Assembly (NCBI GenBank): GCA_900696645.1
Contig: CAADGV010000010.1
Coordinates: 1-64,000, forward strand
Length of the DNA: 64,000 nucleotides
Source of the DNA: an uncultured Chlorobiota bacterium
GTDB lineage: Bacteria; Bacteroidota; Ignavibacteria; UBA10030; UBA6906
Direction: 5' to 3'
The position numbers were made by a program, and so were the translations under genes. The notes beneath the pieces were generated by a model that was not told the DNA's origin, made no database searches, and was given only the letters and a program-made list of their open reading frames with translations. This document shows, in pieces, positions 18,531 to 26,821 of the stretch (position 1 is the stretch's first letter; every line of letters starts with the position of its first letter).

Positions 18531-19277
18531 ATGAAACGTTTTGTTCAACGGAACATTCTCGACCCGGCGCGCAAGGGGCAACTTCTTCGAACGCTTCGCT
18601 TTCTTCCCGCGGTTTATGCACAATGGAAAAAGTACGTCTCACTCTCCTCGGAGAGAGTTCGTCTTTCCGATTGGTTTGTGCAACTAAACGATGCGACCAA
18701 GACAACACCGTTTGACCCTCACTATTTCTATCAAAGCGCGTGGCTTGCAAGAAAGATAGCGCAACATCCTCCTCGCAAGCATGTAGATGTTGCCTCTCAA
18801 ATTGACATGATTGCTCCTCTTAGTGCATTCGTTGACATCGAATTCGTTGACCTGAGACCACTGGAGGCGACACTCCCACGTCTGAAATGCGTGAAAGGCT
18901 CTATTCTCAATCTTCCGTACGCGGCTATGTCGGTTGGCAGCATCTCATCGCTTCACGTTGTGGAGCATATAGGACTTGGACGCTATGGTGATCCACTTGA
19001 TGTCGATGGGTGCAAGAAAGCATGCGCCGAAATGCAGCGGGTTCTTGCTATCGGAGGGAACTTGTATCTCTCTACACCTATCGGACAAGAACGAGTAGAG
19101 TTTAATGCGCATCGTGTTTATTCTCCTCTGACCATTGGCCGATACTTCAACGCGCTTGATCTGGTGTCGTTCTCCATTGTTGATGATGAAGGCAACTATA
19201 CGGACAATGCAACAATTGCTGCGTACTCGAATCTCTCGTACGGGCTCGGTTTGTTTCATTTTACTCGTTGTGGATGA
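18531..19277 (+). CDS. DUF268 protein, methyltransferase-like
   Basis: A 248-residue protein with the DUF268 signature 'SLHVVEHIGLGRYGDPLD', followed by 'RVLAIGGNLYLSTPIGQERV' and 'FNAHRVYSP'. The order resembles the core of class I SAM-dependent methyltransferases (the 'VEHIGLG' segment after motif III and 'GGNLYLS' as motif V), though the N-terminal glycine-rich SAM loop is weak ('HVDVASQIDMIAPLS'). DUF268 genes regularly sit in surface-polysaccharide clusters, as here, 4 bases after the flippase. A role in glycan modification is therefore likely but unproven. Confidence 0.75.
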   Translation: MKRFVQRNILDPARKGQLLRTLRFLPAVYAQWKKYVSLSSERVRLSDWFVQLNDATKTTPFDPHYFYQSAWLARKIAQHPPRKHVDVASQIDMIAPLSAFVDIEFVDLRPLEATLPRLKCVKGSILNLPYAAMSVGSISSLHVVEHIGLGRYGDPLDVDGCKKACAEMQRVLAIGGNLYLSTPIGQERVEFNAHRVYSPLTIGRYFNALDLVSFSIVDDEGNYTDNATIAAYSNLSYGLGLFHFTRCG

Positions 19278-19280
19278 GCC

Positions 19281-20294
19281 GTGAAGATTCTGTATGTAGC
19301 AATGAAATATGATTATGGAATTCCTGAAAGAGGGTTGAGTTTCGAGCATTACAATTTTTACGAGACCTTAGTGGCAATGGGCCATGAGATTGAGTACTTC
19401 GATTTCTATTCTCACTTCCAATTACATGGTAGAGAGGCCATGACGAAGATGCTGAAGCAGAAAGTTGAGGATTGGAAGCCCGACTTGATGTTTACATTTC
19501 TCTATGGAGATCAGTTCGATTATACAGTTCTGAAATCCATTACAGATGAACACAAAACCGTTACCTTCAATTGGTTTGCAGATGACCATTGGCGGTTTGA
19601 CGATTTTTCCGTTCACTGGGCGCCCTGCTTTCATTTTGTTTCCACTACGGATGTACACGCCATTCCGAAGTATCGCGCTTCGGGCTACCGCAACGCTCTC
19701 CTTACGCAATGGGCTGCAAATCCACGTCTGTACAAAAAGGGAACTGGCACAATGAGCTATGACGTGACGTTTGTTGGTCAATCGTATGGTGATCGTCAAA
19801 AGGTCATTCAAACACTTGTTGACAAAGGCATAGATGTCAGGACGTGGGGAACACATTGGAACGTCAAACAGTGGCACAACTACGCAAGAAAACTCCGTTT
19901 GTTGTCATCTCACCAGTTTGAGAAGCTCGTCAATTCTTCGCGGATTGATCAAGCGGATATGATCAAGATCTTCCAATCAAGCAGAATCAACCTCAACCTT
20001 TCTGTCGCCTCACAGCACCGGAAGAACCAGATCAAAGGACGAAACTTCGAAATTCCGGCTTGCGGCGGTTTCCAATTAAGCGGTTATGCTGAGTGCCTGG
20101 AAGAGTTCTTTGTTATAGACAAAGAAATTGTTTGTTATCAAAGCGCAACCGAATTGGAGGAAAAGGTTCGCTACTATCTAAGCCATGAGTCCGAGCGATT
20201 AACGATTGCGCAAGCGGGATATGACCGCGTGTTGCGTGACCATACATACGAAAAGCGGCTCTCACTACTATTCAGCCAAATGGGGTTTTCATAA
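19281..20294 (+). CDS. CgeB-like glycosyltransferase
   Basis: A 337-residue GT-B-fold protein starting at GTG, 3 bases after the previous stop. The N-terminal half starts 'MKILYVAMKYDYGIPERGLS', and 'TVTFNWFADDHWRFDDF' fits the CgeB/DUF3880 group. The C-terminal Glyco_trans_1_2-like domain contains 'RNFEIPACGGFQLSGY' and 'YEKRLSLLF', the nucleotide-sugar-binding half. Donor and acceptor are unknown. Its stop overlaps the next start by one base, indicating coupled translation. Confidence 0.78.
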   Translation: MKILYVAMKYDYGIPERGLSFEHYNFYETLVAMGHEIEYFDFYSHFQLHGREAMTKMLKQKVEDWKPDLMFTFLYGDQFDYTVLKSITDEHKTVTFNWFADDHWRFDDFSVHWAPCFHFVSTTDVHAIPKYRASGYRNALLTQWAANPRLYKKGTGTMSYDVTFVGQSYGDRQKVIQTLVDKGIDVRTWGTHWNVKQWHNYARKLRLLSSHQFEKLVNSSRIDQADMIKIFQSSRINLNLSVASQHRKNQIKGRNFEIPACGGFQLSGYAECLEEFFVIDKEIVCYQSATELEEKVRYYLSHESERLTIAQAGYDRVLRDHTYEKRLSLLFSQMGFS

Positions 20295-21172
20295 TGAGCC
20301 CGTTGGTGAGTATCATCGTGCCAGCATACAACAGAGCTTCGCTCATTGAGGAAACGCTCGAGAGTATCCGGCTGCAAACGTATCCTGCCATTGAGGTTAT
20401 CGTTGTTGATGACGGTTCTACTGATGAGACCGTCAGTGTGATAAATAAATGGATTGAAGCAAATCGGGAGATCAAAGCGGTTTGTTATGCATTGGGGAAG
20501 AACGCAGGAAAATCATCCGCTGTAAACTATGCGCTTGACCGGTTCTCCGGCGAGTTTGCTATGATTCTCGATTCGGATGATTTATTGCTTCCGGACGGAA
20601 TTGCGTCAGAAGTCCGATACCTCCTCGCGCGTACCGACGTTGGCATGGTTTCCGCTCGACCATACAAGCTCGATGGGAACAGGAAGACGAACATAACATT
20701 TGATGTTTTCAAAGACGAGGCAACATTTGATGACTTGGTGAACAAGCACGGCGACCTGCTTCTTAACGGAAATACGGTAATCTCTTCCACAGTCATGATG
20801 CGACGCGACGTTGTTCAACACACAGGACATTTTCGTCCCGACCTACGGTACACTCATGATTATGACTATTGGATCCGAGTGTCGCGAAGTTATAAAATTA
20901 GCTACTTGGCTCAACCTGTGATTTACTATAGGGTAAATTCAGTCGGCTCGTCGAGCATCAAACGGTTTGGAACGTTCCGGGAAATCTGCGCCTTGCTATT
21001 AGAAGAGCAACCATTGTATCCGATTGCGAGAGTGAGGAATGCTTTGCTTCGTGAAACTCGCGGCAACGCATGGCTTGCGTATCATGATGCAAACTATATT
21101 GATATGATACGCATTGTTCTTCACGGTATTCTCACACTATTCCGAACATTGGTTCAGAGGCCGAAGAAATGA
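20294..21172 (+). CDS. Family 2 glycosyltransferase
   Basis: A 292-residue GT-A-fold transferase. The nucleotide-binding start is 'LVSIIVPAYNRASLIEETL', followed by 'EVIVVDDGSTDET'. The metal-binding D-x-D region is 'MILDSDDLLLPDG', and the acceptor-side segment is 'YTHDYDYWIRVSRSYKISY', where the catalytic base is expected. No signal peptide or long hydrophobic tail is seen, so it is probably membrane-associated on the cytoplasmic side through lipid-linked substrate. It overlaps the previous gene by one base and the next by four. Confidence 0.9.
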   Translation: MSPLVSIIVPAYNRASLIEETLESIRLQTYPAIEVIVVDDGSTDETVSVINKWIEANREIKAVCYALGKNAGKSSAVNYALDRFSGEFAMILDSDDLLLPDGIASEVRYLLARTDVGMVSARPYKLDGNRKTNITFDVFKDEATFDDLVNKHGDLLLNGNTVISSTVMMRRDVVQHTGHFRPDLRYTHDYDYWIRVSRSYKISYLAQPVIYYRVNSVGSSSIKRFGTFREICALLLEEQPLYPIARVRNALLRETRGNAWLAYHDANYIDMIRIVLHGILTLFRTLVQRPKK

Positions 21173-22191
21173 CAGCAGGACTGGTCTCTGTTATTATCCC
21201 CTCATACAACGGAGAAGAATTCCTTGAGGCTGCACTGAAAAGTGTTCAGTGGCAGACATATCAATACTGGGAATGCATTCTTGTTGATGACGGGTCAACC
21301 GATGACACGGCTCTGGTGTTTGCGTCGTTTGCGAAAACAGATTCACGATTCCGATATCACCGTAAAGAAAACGCAGGACCGGCAGCAGCGCGCAATACGG
21401 GAATCGAGTTTGCACAGGGGGAATTTATCCAGTTCCTGGATGACGATGATATTCTTTTGGAGGAAAGACTTGAACGCTGCCTGCATGAGTTTCGTCTGCA
21501 CCCTGAAGCAGAGATAGTCAACAGTGAATATGTTTGCTACAGTAACAGCGAAGGATTCTATCGCTCCCTTCCATCACGCATACCTGACGGCGATACATTC
21601 ATTGCGTTTCTGTGTGACCAGAACAGAACGTTTGCGACGCCTGTGCATTCATTCCTTTTCAAAAAGGAAATTATAGAATCAAACAAATTTGATACATCGC
21701 TCGGATCTCACGCAGAAGATGTTGAATGTTGGGTGCGCATTGCAGAATCGGGTGCTCGATTTCAATCCTTTGATGATGTACAGGTTATTTACCGCTTCAC
21801 GCGAGATTCATTGACACAGGATGAGGCGAAACTTCTTGCAACAAAAGTGACCGTATTGAACCGTTACGTCAATCATCCGAAAGTGATTCTCCATCATGAT
21901 CACTTTCGCGACGCAATGAACTATTTCCAAGAGCATTACGCAATTGGATGCTTCATGAAGAGAGATTTTCGAAACGGATTGAAGGCAATGCGTGAGCAGT
22001 TTCCGGATTCAAGTTGGAAGGGAAGAATAAAGATGATCGGGTGGTTCGTCTCGATGATATTTGTTTCACGTCGGACTGTGGAAGCAACGCGTGCATGGAT
22101 AGTGAGCCATACGCCGTTCAAATGGGGCGGATGGAAATACTACCGGCGTTGGACTCCCCCCGAGTCAGTTCGAAGATTGATGCTGTCGTAA
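21169..22191 (+). CDS. Family 2 glycosyltransferase
   Basis: A 340-residue GT2 enzyme. Motifs are 'LVSVIIPSYNGEEFLEAAL', 'CILVDDGSTDDT', 'GPAAARNTGIEFAQGEF' and the metal site 'FLDDDDILLEERL'. 'SHAEDVECWVRIAESG' corresponds to the catalytic ED-W region. The start ATG overlaps the previous stop (ATGA). The C-terminal ~60 residues are basic and include a hydrophobic stretch ('MIGWFVSMIFV') that may touch the membrane. Sugar specificity cannot be read from the sequence. Confidence 0.9.
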   Translation: MTAGLVSVIIPSYNGEEFLEAALKSVQWQTYQYWECILVDDGSTDDTALVFASFAKTDSRFRYHRKENAGPAAARNTGIEFAQGEFIQFLDDDDILLEERLERCLHEFRLHPEAEIVNSEYVCYSNSEGFYRSLPSRIPDGDTFIAFLCDQNRTFATPVHSFLFKKEIIESNKFDTSLGSHAEDVECWVRIAESGARFQSFDDVQVIYRFTRDSLTQDEAKLLATKVTVLNRYVNHPKVILHHDHFRDAMNYFQEHYAIGCFMKRDFRNGLKAMREQFPDSSWKGRIKMIGWFVSMIFVSRRTVEATRAWIVSHTPFKWGGWKYYRRWTPPESVRRLMLS

Positions 22192-22241
22192 GTAGCTCGC
22201 GCCTGCTCGCCACATTCGATCGAACATACTACAAAAAAAAT

Positions 22242-23075
22242 ATGGTCTCTGTCATTATTGTCCAATTCAATGGCGGTGAGTTGACTCGTGATGCCGTTAC
22301 CACTTTCCGAGCAAGTAACAGAGGCGACTACGAAATTATCTTGATTGACAACAGTTCAACGCGGCGAGAAGAGGTCTCGCTGATACGTGATCTTGGCTGC
22401 ACCATCATTGAAAACGAGGAGAATCTTGGTTTTGGACGCGCATGCAATCAAGGCGCTAATGTTGCTAAAGGCGATTTGCTCTTTTTCTTGAACAACGATA
22501 CCAGAACATTACAAGATGTGATTCATCCGATTGAACTCTACTTCTCAATGCACCCGGAATGTGGTGTCTTGGGCGTTCGGCTCCTCAATGCGGATGGGAC
22601 GGAACAATGTTCCACAGGAGAGTTTCCCTCGATCTTGTCGGAGTTGAAGACGAAATATGCTGCTGGGAGGCTCAATGTTGACAAAGCGGGCCCGGTTGAT
22701 TGGGTAACCGGAGCCGCATTGATTGTTCCGAAAACGCTGTTCGTGCAAATCGGTGGATTTGACGAGCAGCTCTTTATGTATTTTGAGGATGCAGAATTAT
22801 GCAAAAGAGTATGGAACGCAGGCTTCGAGGTCCACGTTACTCCTGAGTGCGAAATTGTTCATCTTGGAGCAGTTGGAAACGCAGACAACAAGCTTCCTCA
22901 CATACAACTTGAGTACCGCAAGTCACAGCTTCGATATTACATGAAGCATACGTCAGTACTTCAGCAGTTGTTATTGCGGTGTTATTTGTTGCTCAAATTC
23001 GGTTGGCGTTGGCTCTTCGGTACGGCTGAGCAACGAGTTGTTGCCAAACTGATACTTCCAATTCTGTTCGTGTAA
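22242..23075 (+). CDS. Family 2 glycosyltransferase, rhamnosyltransferase-like
   Basis: A 277-residue GT2 protein of the WbbL/rhamnosyltransferase type: 'MVSVIIVQFNGGELTRDAV', 'IILIDNSSTR', 'NLGFGRACNQGA', 'LFFLNNDTR' (N-D-D variant of the metal motif) and 'FDEQLFMYFEDAELCKRVWN'. The reading frame extends upstream to 22014 inside the previous gene. The ATG at 22242 is chosen because it begins exactly at the family N-terminus and lies after the previous stop. A clear Shine-Dalgarno is missing; the sequence before it is A-rich. Confidence 0.85.
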   Translation: MVSVIIVQFNGGELTRDAVTTFRASNRGDYEIILIDNSSTRREEVSLIRDLGCTIIENEENLGFGRACNQGANVAKGDLLFFLNNDTRTLQDVIHPIELYFSMHPECGVLGVRLLNADGTEQCSTGEFPSILSELKTKYAAGRLNVDKAGPVDWVTGAALIVPKTLFVQIGGFDEQLFMYFEDAELCKRVWNAGFEVHVTPECEIVHLGAVGNADNKLPHIQLEYRKSQLRYYMKHTSVLQQLLLRCYLLLKFGWRWLFGTAEQRVVAKLILPILFV

Positions 23076-23079
23076 CGAT

Positions 23080-24174
23080 ATGCATATCGGCATGGATGTT
23101 CGCAAATGCTTTGACTATGGCATTGGGACGTACATACAGAATCTACTCAGCCAGCTTGAGCGAAATGATGACTGTCAGCTTACATTATTCGCGGAGCCTG
23201 ATGCGGTGCAACTTCTTCGCAAAGAACACCGTGCAACGGTGATCGCAAATCCATCGCCAAAATACTCAATTCAAGAATTGTTTACTGTATCGGCACAAGC
23301 GAACAAGGCGGAGGTCGAGTTGTTTCATTCACCCCATTACACACTGCCGTACAATTTGAAGTCCAAGAGAGTTGTAACGATCCATGATACCATTCACCTT
23401 TGCTTTCCGCAATATTTTTCGTCGCTTCAGCGAGCATATGCATGGTTCATGATCCGTCACGCTTGTACGAGCTCAGACATGATTATTGTGGACTCTGATT
23501 TTACGAAAGATGAGTTGCTGAAACGATTCCCAACTCCGCCGGGGAAAATTCGGACGATCCATCTTGGTGTGTCGGAAATATTCTTCTCCAAGAGAGAACC
23601 ATTGAAGTTGGAACAGTTTCGTGCGAAGTACAATATTCTCAAGCCATACATACTCTACACAGGAAGTCTGAAGCCGCACAAGAATGTCGGACTGTTGGTT
23701 CGTGCGTTTGCTCGTTTGAAGAATAGAAAAGATCGCCAGCTGATATTTACCGGCGAAAATGTCAAAGATGTTTTTGAGCTAAATTGCCTGATTGACGATG
23801 AGGGGATTCGTAGTTCACTTATTGATCTTGGACGCCTCGCGAATAACGAGCTACTCCTCGCATATCAAGGCGCTCAATGTGTTGTGCTACCTTCGCTTCA
23901 CGAAGGATTTGGATTGTCGCTTGTTGAAGCAATGGCAACCGGTACACCTGTACTTGGTGCCAACGCCACATCAATTCCAGAAGTTCTGGGCGGAGCGGGC
24001 CTCCTTTTCGACCCTTTCTCCGTTGAAGACCTTACCTCAGCGCTTGAAAGAGTCGACAGCGACAGTGCACTTCGTGATTCGCTCATCAAGAGAGGAAAGT
24101 TCCGCTCGCAGGAACTGTCATGGGAGCAGTGTGCCAAGCAAACAATGGAGGTATACAACCACGTTGTGGGTTAG
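23080..24174 (+). CDS. Family 4 glycosyltransferase
   Basis: A 364-residue GT-B retaining glycosyltransferase. The N-terminal domain starts 'MHIGMDVRKCFDYGIGTYI', with 'FHSPHYTLPYNLKSKRVVTI' after it. The donor-binding C-terminal domain has 'YILYTGSLKPHKNVGLLVRA', 'LPSLHEGFGLSLVEAMATG' (the E-x7-E motif) and 'NATSIPEVLGGAGLLFDP'. This matches mannosyl/glucosyl GT4 enzymes of polysaccharide assembly. It starts 4 bases after the GT2 gene and belongs to the same operon. Confidence 0.92.
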   Translation: MHIGMDVRKCFDYGIGTYIQNLLSQLERNDDCQLTLFAEPDAVQLLRKEHRATVIANPSPKYSIQELFTVSAQANKAEVELFHSPHYTLPYNLKSKRVVTIHDTIHLCFPQYFSSLQRAYAWFMIRHACTSSDMIIVDSDFTKDELLKRFPTPPGKIRTIHLGVSEIFFSKREPLKLEQFRAKYNILKPYILYTGSLKPHKNVGLLVRAFARLKNRKDRQLIFTGENVKDVFELNCLIDDEGIRSSLIDLGRLANNELLLAYQGAQCVVLPSLHEGFGLSLVEAMATGTPVLGANATSIPEVLGGAGLLFDPFSVEDLTSALERVDSDSALRDSLIKRGKFRSQELSWEQCAKQTMEVYNHVVG

Positions 24175-24189
24175 TAGGAATGACCTCAG

Positions 24190-24888
24190 GTGAAACGTAG
24201 TGCGATGTCCCTTGCGAGGGATCGCTTCAAAAAAGGATGTAAAGCAATGATTGAAAACCCTATAGATGTTTATCGTGCTGTTCGTGAGAGAATCCAGCAA
24301 TACAAACTCGCTCATGCCTGGCGAAAGTCTGGGAAGGCTGGAGCGCCGCCACCTCATATCATCAAGGAACAGATTATTCGTGAGTACGCGAAGAGATTTT
24401 CGACACCTGTCTTGATCGAAACAGGGACGTATTTCGGCGACACGGTTTACGCGATGAGAAAGAGATTTCGAAGAATCATATCAATCGAGCTGGATGAAGC
24501 TCTCTATCGCCGTGCAAAGACACGATTCAAGAACTTTGCGCATGTGGCCATACTCCACGGTGATAGTGCCGAGTTGTTGCCGACAATTCTACGTGAGGAG
24601 AAGGCGCGATGCTTGTTTTGGCTTGATGGGCATTATTCGGGCGGGCTCACCGCAAAAGGTCAGTATGAGACCCCCGTTCTCGAAGAACTCAAGCACATAA
24701 AATCTGCAGGAGACGATCATATCATTTTGATTGATGATGCGCGACTCTTCCAGGGAAAGAATGACTATCCGACCATCGAATCTCTGGAATCATTCGTCAG
24801 AAGTCAGTGGCCGCGGAACATTTTTGCCGTTTCCGATGATATCATTCGCATTCATCCCCCGTTCGATGAATCATCGGGTGGTGTGTGA
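24190..24888 (+). CDS. Class I SAM-dependent methyltransferase-like protein of the glycan cluster
   Basis: A 232-residue protein starting at GTG. The N-terminal ~60 residues are basic and helical. The Rossmann core shows the SAM loop 'PVLIETGTYFGDTVYAMR', an acidic residue in 'IISIELDEALYRRAKTRF', 'VAILHGDSAELLPTIL' and 'CLFWLDGHYSGG', the pattern of TylF/FkbM-like O-methyltransferases. Its place at the end of the glycosyltransferase run suggests methylation of a sugar or other surface moiety. The stop codon overlaps the nadD start (TGATG), linking the cluster to a housekeeping gene. Confidence 0.72.
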   Translation: MKRSAMSLARDRFKKGCKAMIENPIDVYRAVRERIQQYKLAHAWRKSGKAGAPPPHIIKEQIIREYAKRFSTPVLIETGTYFGDTVYAMRKRFRRIISIELDEALYRRAKTRFKNFAHVAILHGDSAELLPTILREEKARCLFWLDGHYSGGLTAKGQYETPVLEELKHIKSAGDDHIILIDDARLFQGKNDYPTIESLESFVRSQWPRNIFAVSDDIIRIHPPFDESSGGV

Positions 24889-25484
24889 TGAACATCGGCA
24901 TCCTCGGCGGCACGTTCAATCCGCCCCACATCGGACACTTGATTGTTGCCGAACATGTAAGAACAGAGCTGGCGCTTGACCGTATTCTTTTCATACCGGC
25001 AGCGACCCCTCCGCACAAAGTGAATGACGGAATTATTGACGCGCATCATCGGGTTCAGATGCTTCGTCTTGCAACTCAGGGTAATCCCCACGTTGATGTC
25101 GCCGAAATTGAAATCGCCCGCGGCGGCGTTTCCTACACGGCTGATACACTTCAACAGTTGCATGTCGAACATCCCTCCGATCAGTTCTTTCTTCTTATTG
25201 GTATGGATAATCTGTTGGAGTTTCACACGTGGAGGTCACCCGAAGCTATTCTTGAATTGGCAACCGTAGTTGTTATGACGCGTCCCGGCTTTGCGCCGCA
25301 CGATGTGCCTGCGGCAATGCGGGAGAAGGTAGTGATCTGTCCCGTGCCTGAAATTGATATTGCTTCGCGGCAAATTCGCAAACGCGTTGCAGAAGGGAAA
25401 TCCATCAGATACTTGGTACCGGATTCCGTGCGTGAGTACATCACTCGCTTCGAATTGTACCGTGCAGTACCGGATAGGCATTGA
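24888..25484 (+). CDS. nadD: Nicotinate-nucleotide adenylyltransferase
   Basis: A 198-residue enzyme that adenylates nicotinate mononucleotide to deamido-NAD in NAD biosynthesis. The T/HxGH nucleotidyl-transfer motif appears as 'GILGGTFNPPHIGHL'. Other landmarks are 'FIPAATPPHK', 'FLLIGMDNLLEFHTWRSPE', 'VVMTRPGF' and the C-terminal phosphate-binding segment 'IASRQIRKRVAEGKSIRYL'. The ATG at 24888 overlaps the previous stop by one base; a GTG three bases earlier is less likely. The gene ends the glycan operon transcript or is read from an internal promoter. Confidence 0.95.
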   Translation: MNIGILGGTFNPPHIGHLIVAEHVRTELALDRILFIPAATPPHKVNDGIIDAHHRVQMLRLATQGNPHVDVAEIEIARGGVSYTADTLQQLHVEHPSDQFFLLIGMDNLLEFHTWRSPEAILELATVVVMTRPGFAPHDVPAAMREKVVICPVPEIDIASRQIRKRVAEGKSIRYLVPDSVREYITRFELYRAVPDRH

Positions 25485-25512
25485 ATATCGTTCAGCGGTT
25501 GGGTAGATTGTT

Positions 25513-25843
25513 ATCGGAAACTGGACCAGCATAACCGTTTATCGGGAACTTACTGCGCTGCGCGATCCGTTCATCGAGTTGGCGGCGGCGCTGTCTCCTG
25601 CATACGAAGAGCTGAGGCAACGTCGCCGCTGGCGTGATGGGGCGTTATCGAAACTGTACGGCCAGTTAGTTGATGTGAAGGAGCAGTTCATGGAAAGGGA
25701 TTTCATTCCTGACGCGAACAGCACGCTTCGTCTTACGTTCACGATCTATTGCCGTTGACATCAGGTATGTGTTGCGGGTGACGGAGAAATTCGCCGGTGC
25801 ACATCATCTGCTGCATGAAATGGGAGCAAGCGTTTCAAACTAA
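25513..25843 (+). pseudogene. Remnant of an S46-family (DPP7/DPP11-type) serine peptidase gene
   Basis: Two fragments in different frames match what I know of S46 dipeptidyl-peptidases. Frame one (to a TGA at 25756-25758) gives 'ALRDPFIELAAALSPAYEEL' and later 'FIPDANSTLRLTF', the conserved helical and 'DANSTLRLT' segments that precede the catalytic serine. Immediately after, in the +1 frame from 25742, comes 'RSIAVDIRYVLRVTEKFAGA' and 'HHLLHEMGASVSN' to a TAA at 25841, the conserved extreme C-terminus. The stretch between, which should hold the G-N-S-G-S catalytic serine loop, is absent, and the N-terminal ~500 residues are missing. The rest is therefore a decayed gene with an internal deletion. 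No start codon or Shine-Dalgarno is apparent. Recognition rests on memory of the family. Confidence 0.7.
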
Positions 25844-25872
25844 CATATCAAGAACTTTCTGTCTGATTTTAT

Positions 25873-26238
25873 ATGCAGATCTACATAGGAAATCTACCGA
25901 CAAAAGTCGGCGATGCGGAACTCAAAGCAATGTTCGAGCCGTTCGGCAAAGTCACTGCCGCGACGGTTGGCCGGGACAAGAAGACCGAAGAATCACAGGG
26001 ATATGGCTTCGTCGAAATGCCTGTGAAGTCGGAAGCGCGTGCTGCGATTGATGCGTTGAGGGGCAAGGAAATGGAAGGCAAGCCTCTCCGCGTTAAGGCC
26101 CTCAAACCGGGAGATGCGTTCGGTCAGCACGCGCACAACATGCACGACAGCACAAAACCGATGGGAGGCGGGTTTAATGCCGGCAAGCAGCCACGGGGCA
26201 CAGGCGCAATACGAAGAGGCGGACAGAGAGGAAGTTGA
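25873..26238 (+). CDS. RRM-domain RNA-binding protein
   Basis: A 121-residue protein with one RNA-recognition motif at residues 1-80. RNP2 is 'IYIGNL' (residues 3-8) and RNP1 is 'SQGYGFVEM' (about 41-49), both with the aromatic residues that stack on RNA bases. The C-terminal tail is Gly/Arg-rich ('GGGFNAGKQPRGTG', 'RRGGQRGS'). Single-RRM proteins of this size occur in cyanobacteria, Bacteroidota and relatives, where several are cold-responsive or affect RNA stability. The target RNA here is unknown. The next gene starts 3 bases after the stop. Confidence 0.92.
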   Translation: MQIYIGNLPTKVGDAELKAMFEPFGKVTAATVGRDKKTEESQGYGFVEMPVKSEARAAIDALRGKEMEGKPLRVKALKPGDAFGQHAHNMHDSTKPMGGGFNAGKQPRGTGAIRRGGQRGS

Positions 26239-26241
26239 GAA

Positions 26242-26790
26242 ATGCTGTCACGTCGGGTGTTGTTCGCAATTATTCTTTTCGTCGTAGCAGGCTCGAATGT
26301 GTCGCGCTCGCAGGATCACAAGGTTGCCGTGCAGGTGAAACTCTCCCACGACAAAGTTGCTGCCGGATCAGCTATCCACGCAATGGTCATTGTCGGGATT
26401 CATGACGGATGGCATATCAATTCAGCGACGCCTTCCGACGAGAATCAGATTGAATCCGTTGTGAGTATAAAAGCTATCGACGGCATTGGCATTGACACGA
26501 TGCGTTATCCGCCGGGTGTGTTGCGGGATTTCGGGTTTTCGGATGTTCCGCTTGATGTGTATGAGGGGTCTGTGAATATTCTTGTAACGCTGCACGCAGC
26601 CGAACAGACAAAGCCCGGCAAATACTTGATTCCGATGTCGCTGGCTTATCAGGCATGCAACGACAATATCTGTCTCGCTCCGACAAGTGTCACGATTGAT
26701 GTTCCATTGGAGGTTGTTGCAGCAGGCGAAGATGGTATTCCAATCAATCAAGAACTATTCAAGTCTTACCTCGAGGAGAACCATCGTTGA
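26242..26790 (+). CDS. Exported DsbD-alpha-like (DsbC corrector) domain protein
   Basis: A 182-residue protein with a signal peptide ('MLSRRVLFAIILFVVAGSNV') and a single domain resembling the N-terminal periplasmic domain of DsbD: 'IHDGWHINSATPSDE' and 'MSLAYQACNDNICLAPTSV'. C139 and C144 occupy the positions of the redox-active pair. In DsbD this domain passes electrons to periplasmic thiol proteins. The membrane and C-terminal thioredoxin domains of DsbD are absent here. The next gene encodes a thioredoxin-like protein, so the two could form a split relay. Confidence 0.75.
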   Translation: MLSRRVLFAIILFVVAGSNVSRSQDHKVAVQVKLSHDKVAAGSAIHAMVIVGIHDGWHINSATPSDENQIESVVSIKAIDGIGIDTMRYPPGVLRDFGFSDVPLDVYEGSVNILVTLHAAEQTKPGKYLIPMSLAYQACNDNICLAPTSVTIDVPLEVVAAGEDGIPINQELFKSYLEENHR

Positions 26791-26821
26791 TTACTGTCGG
26801 GATCACAAAAAGGAAAACTCG

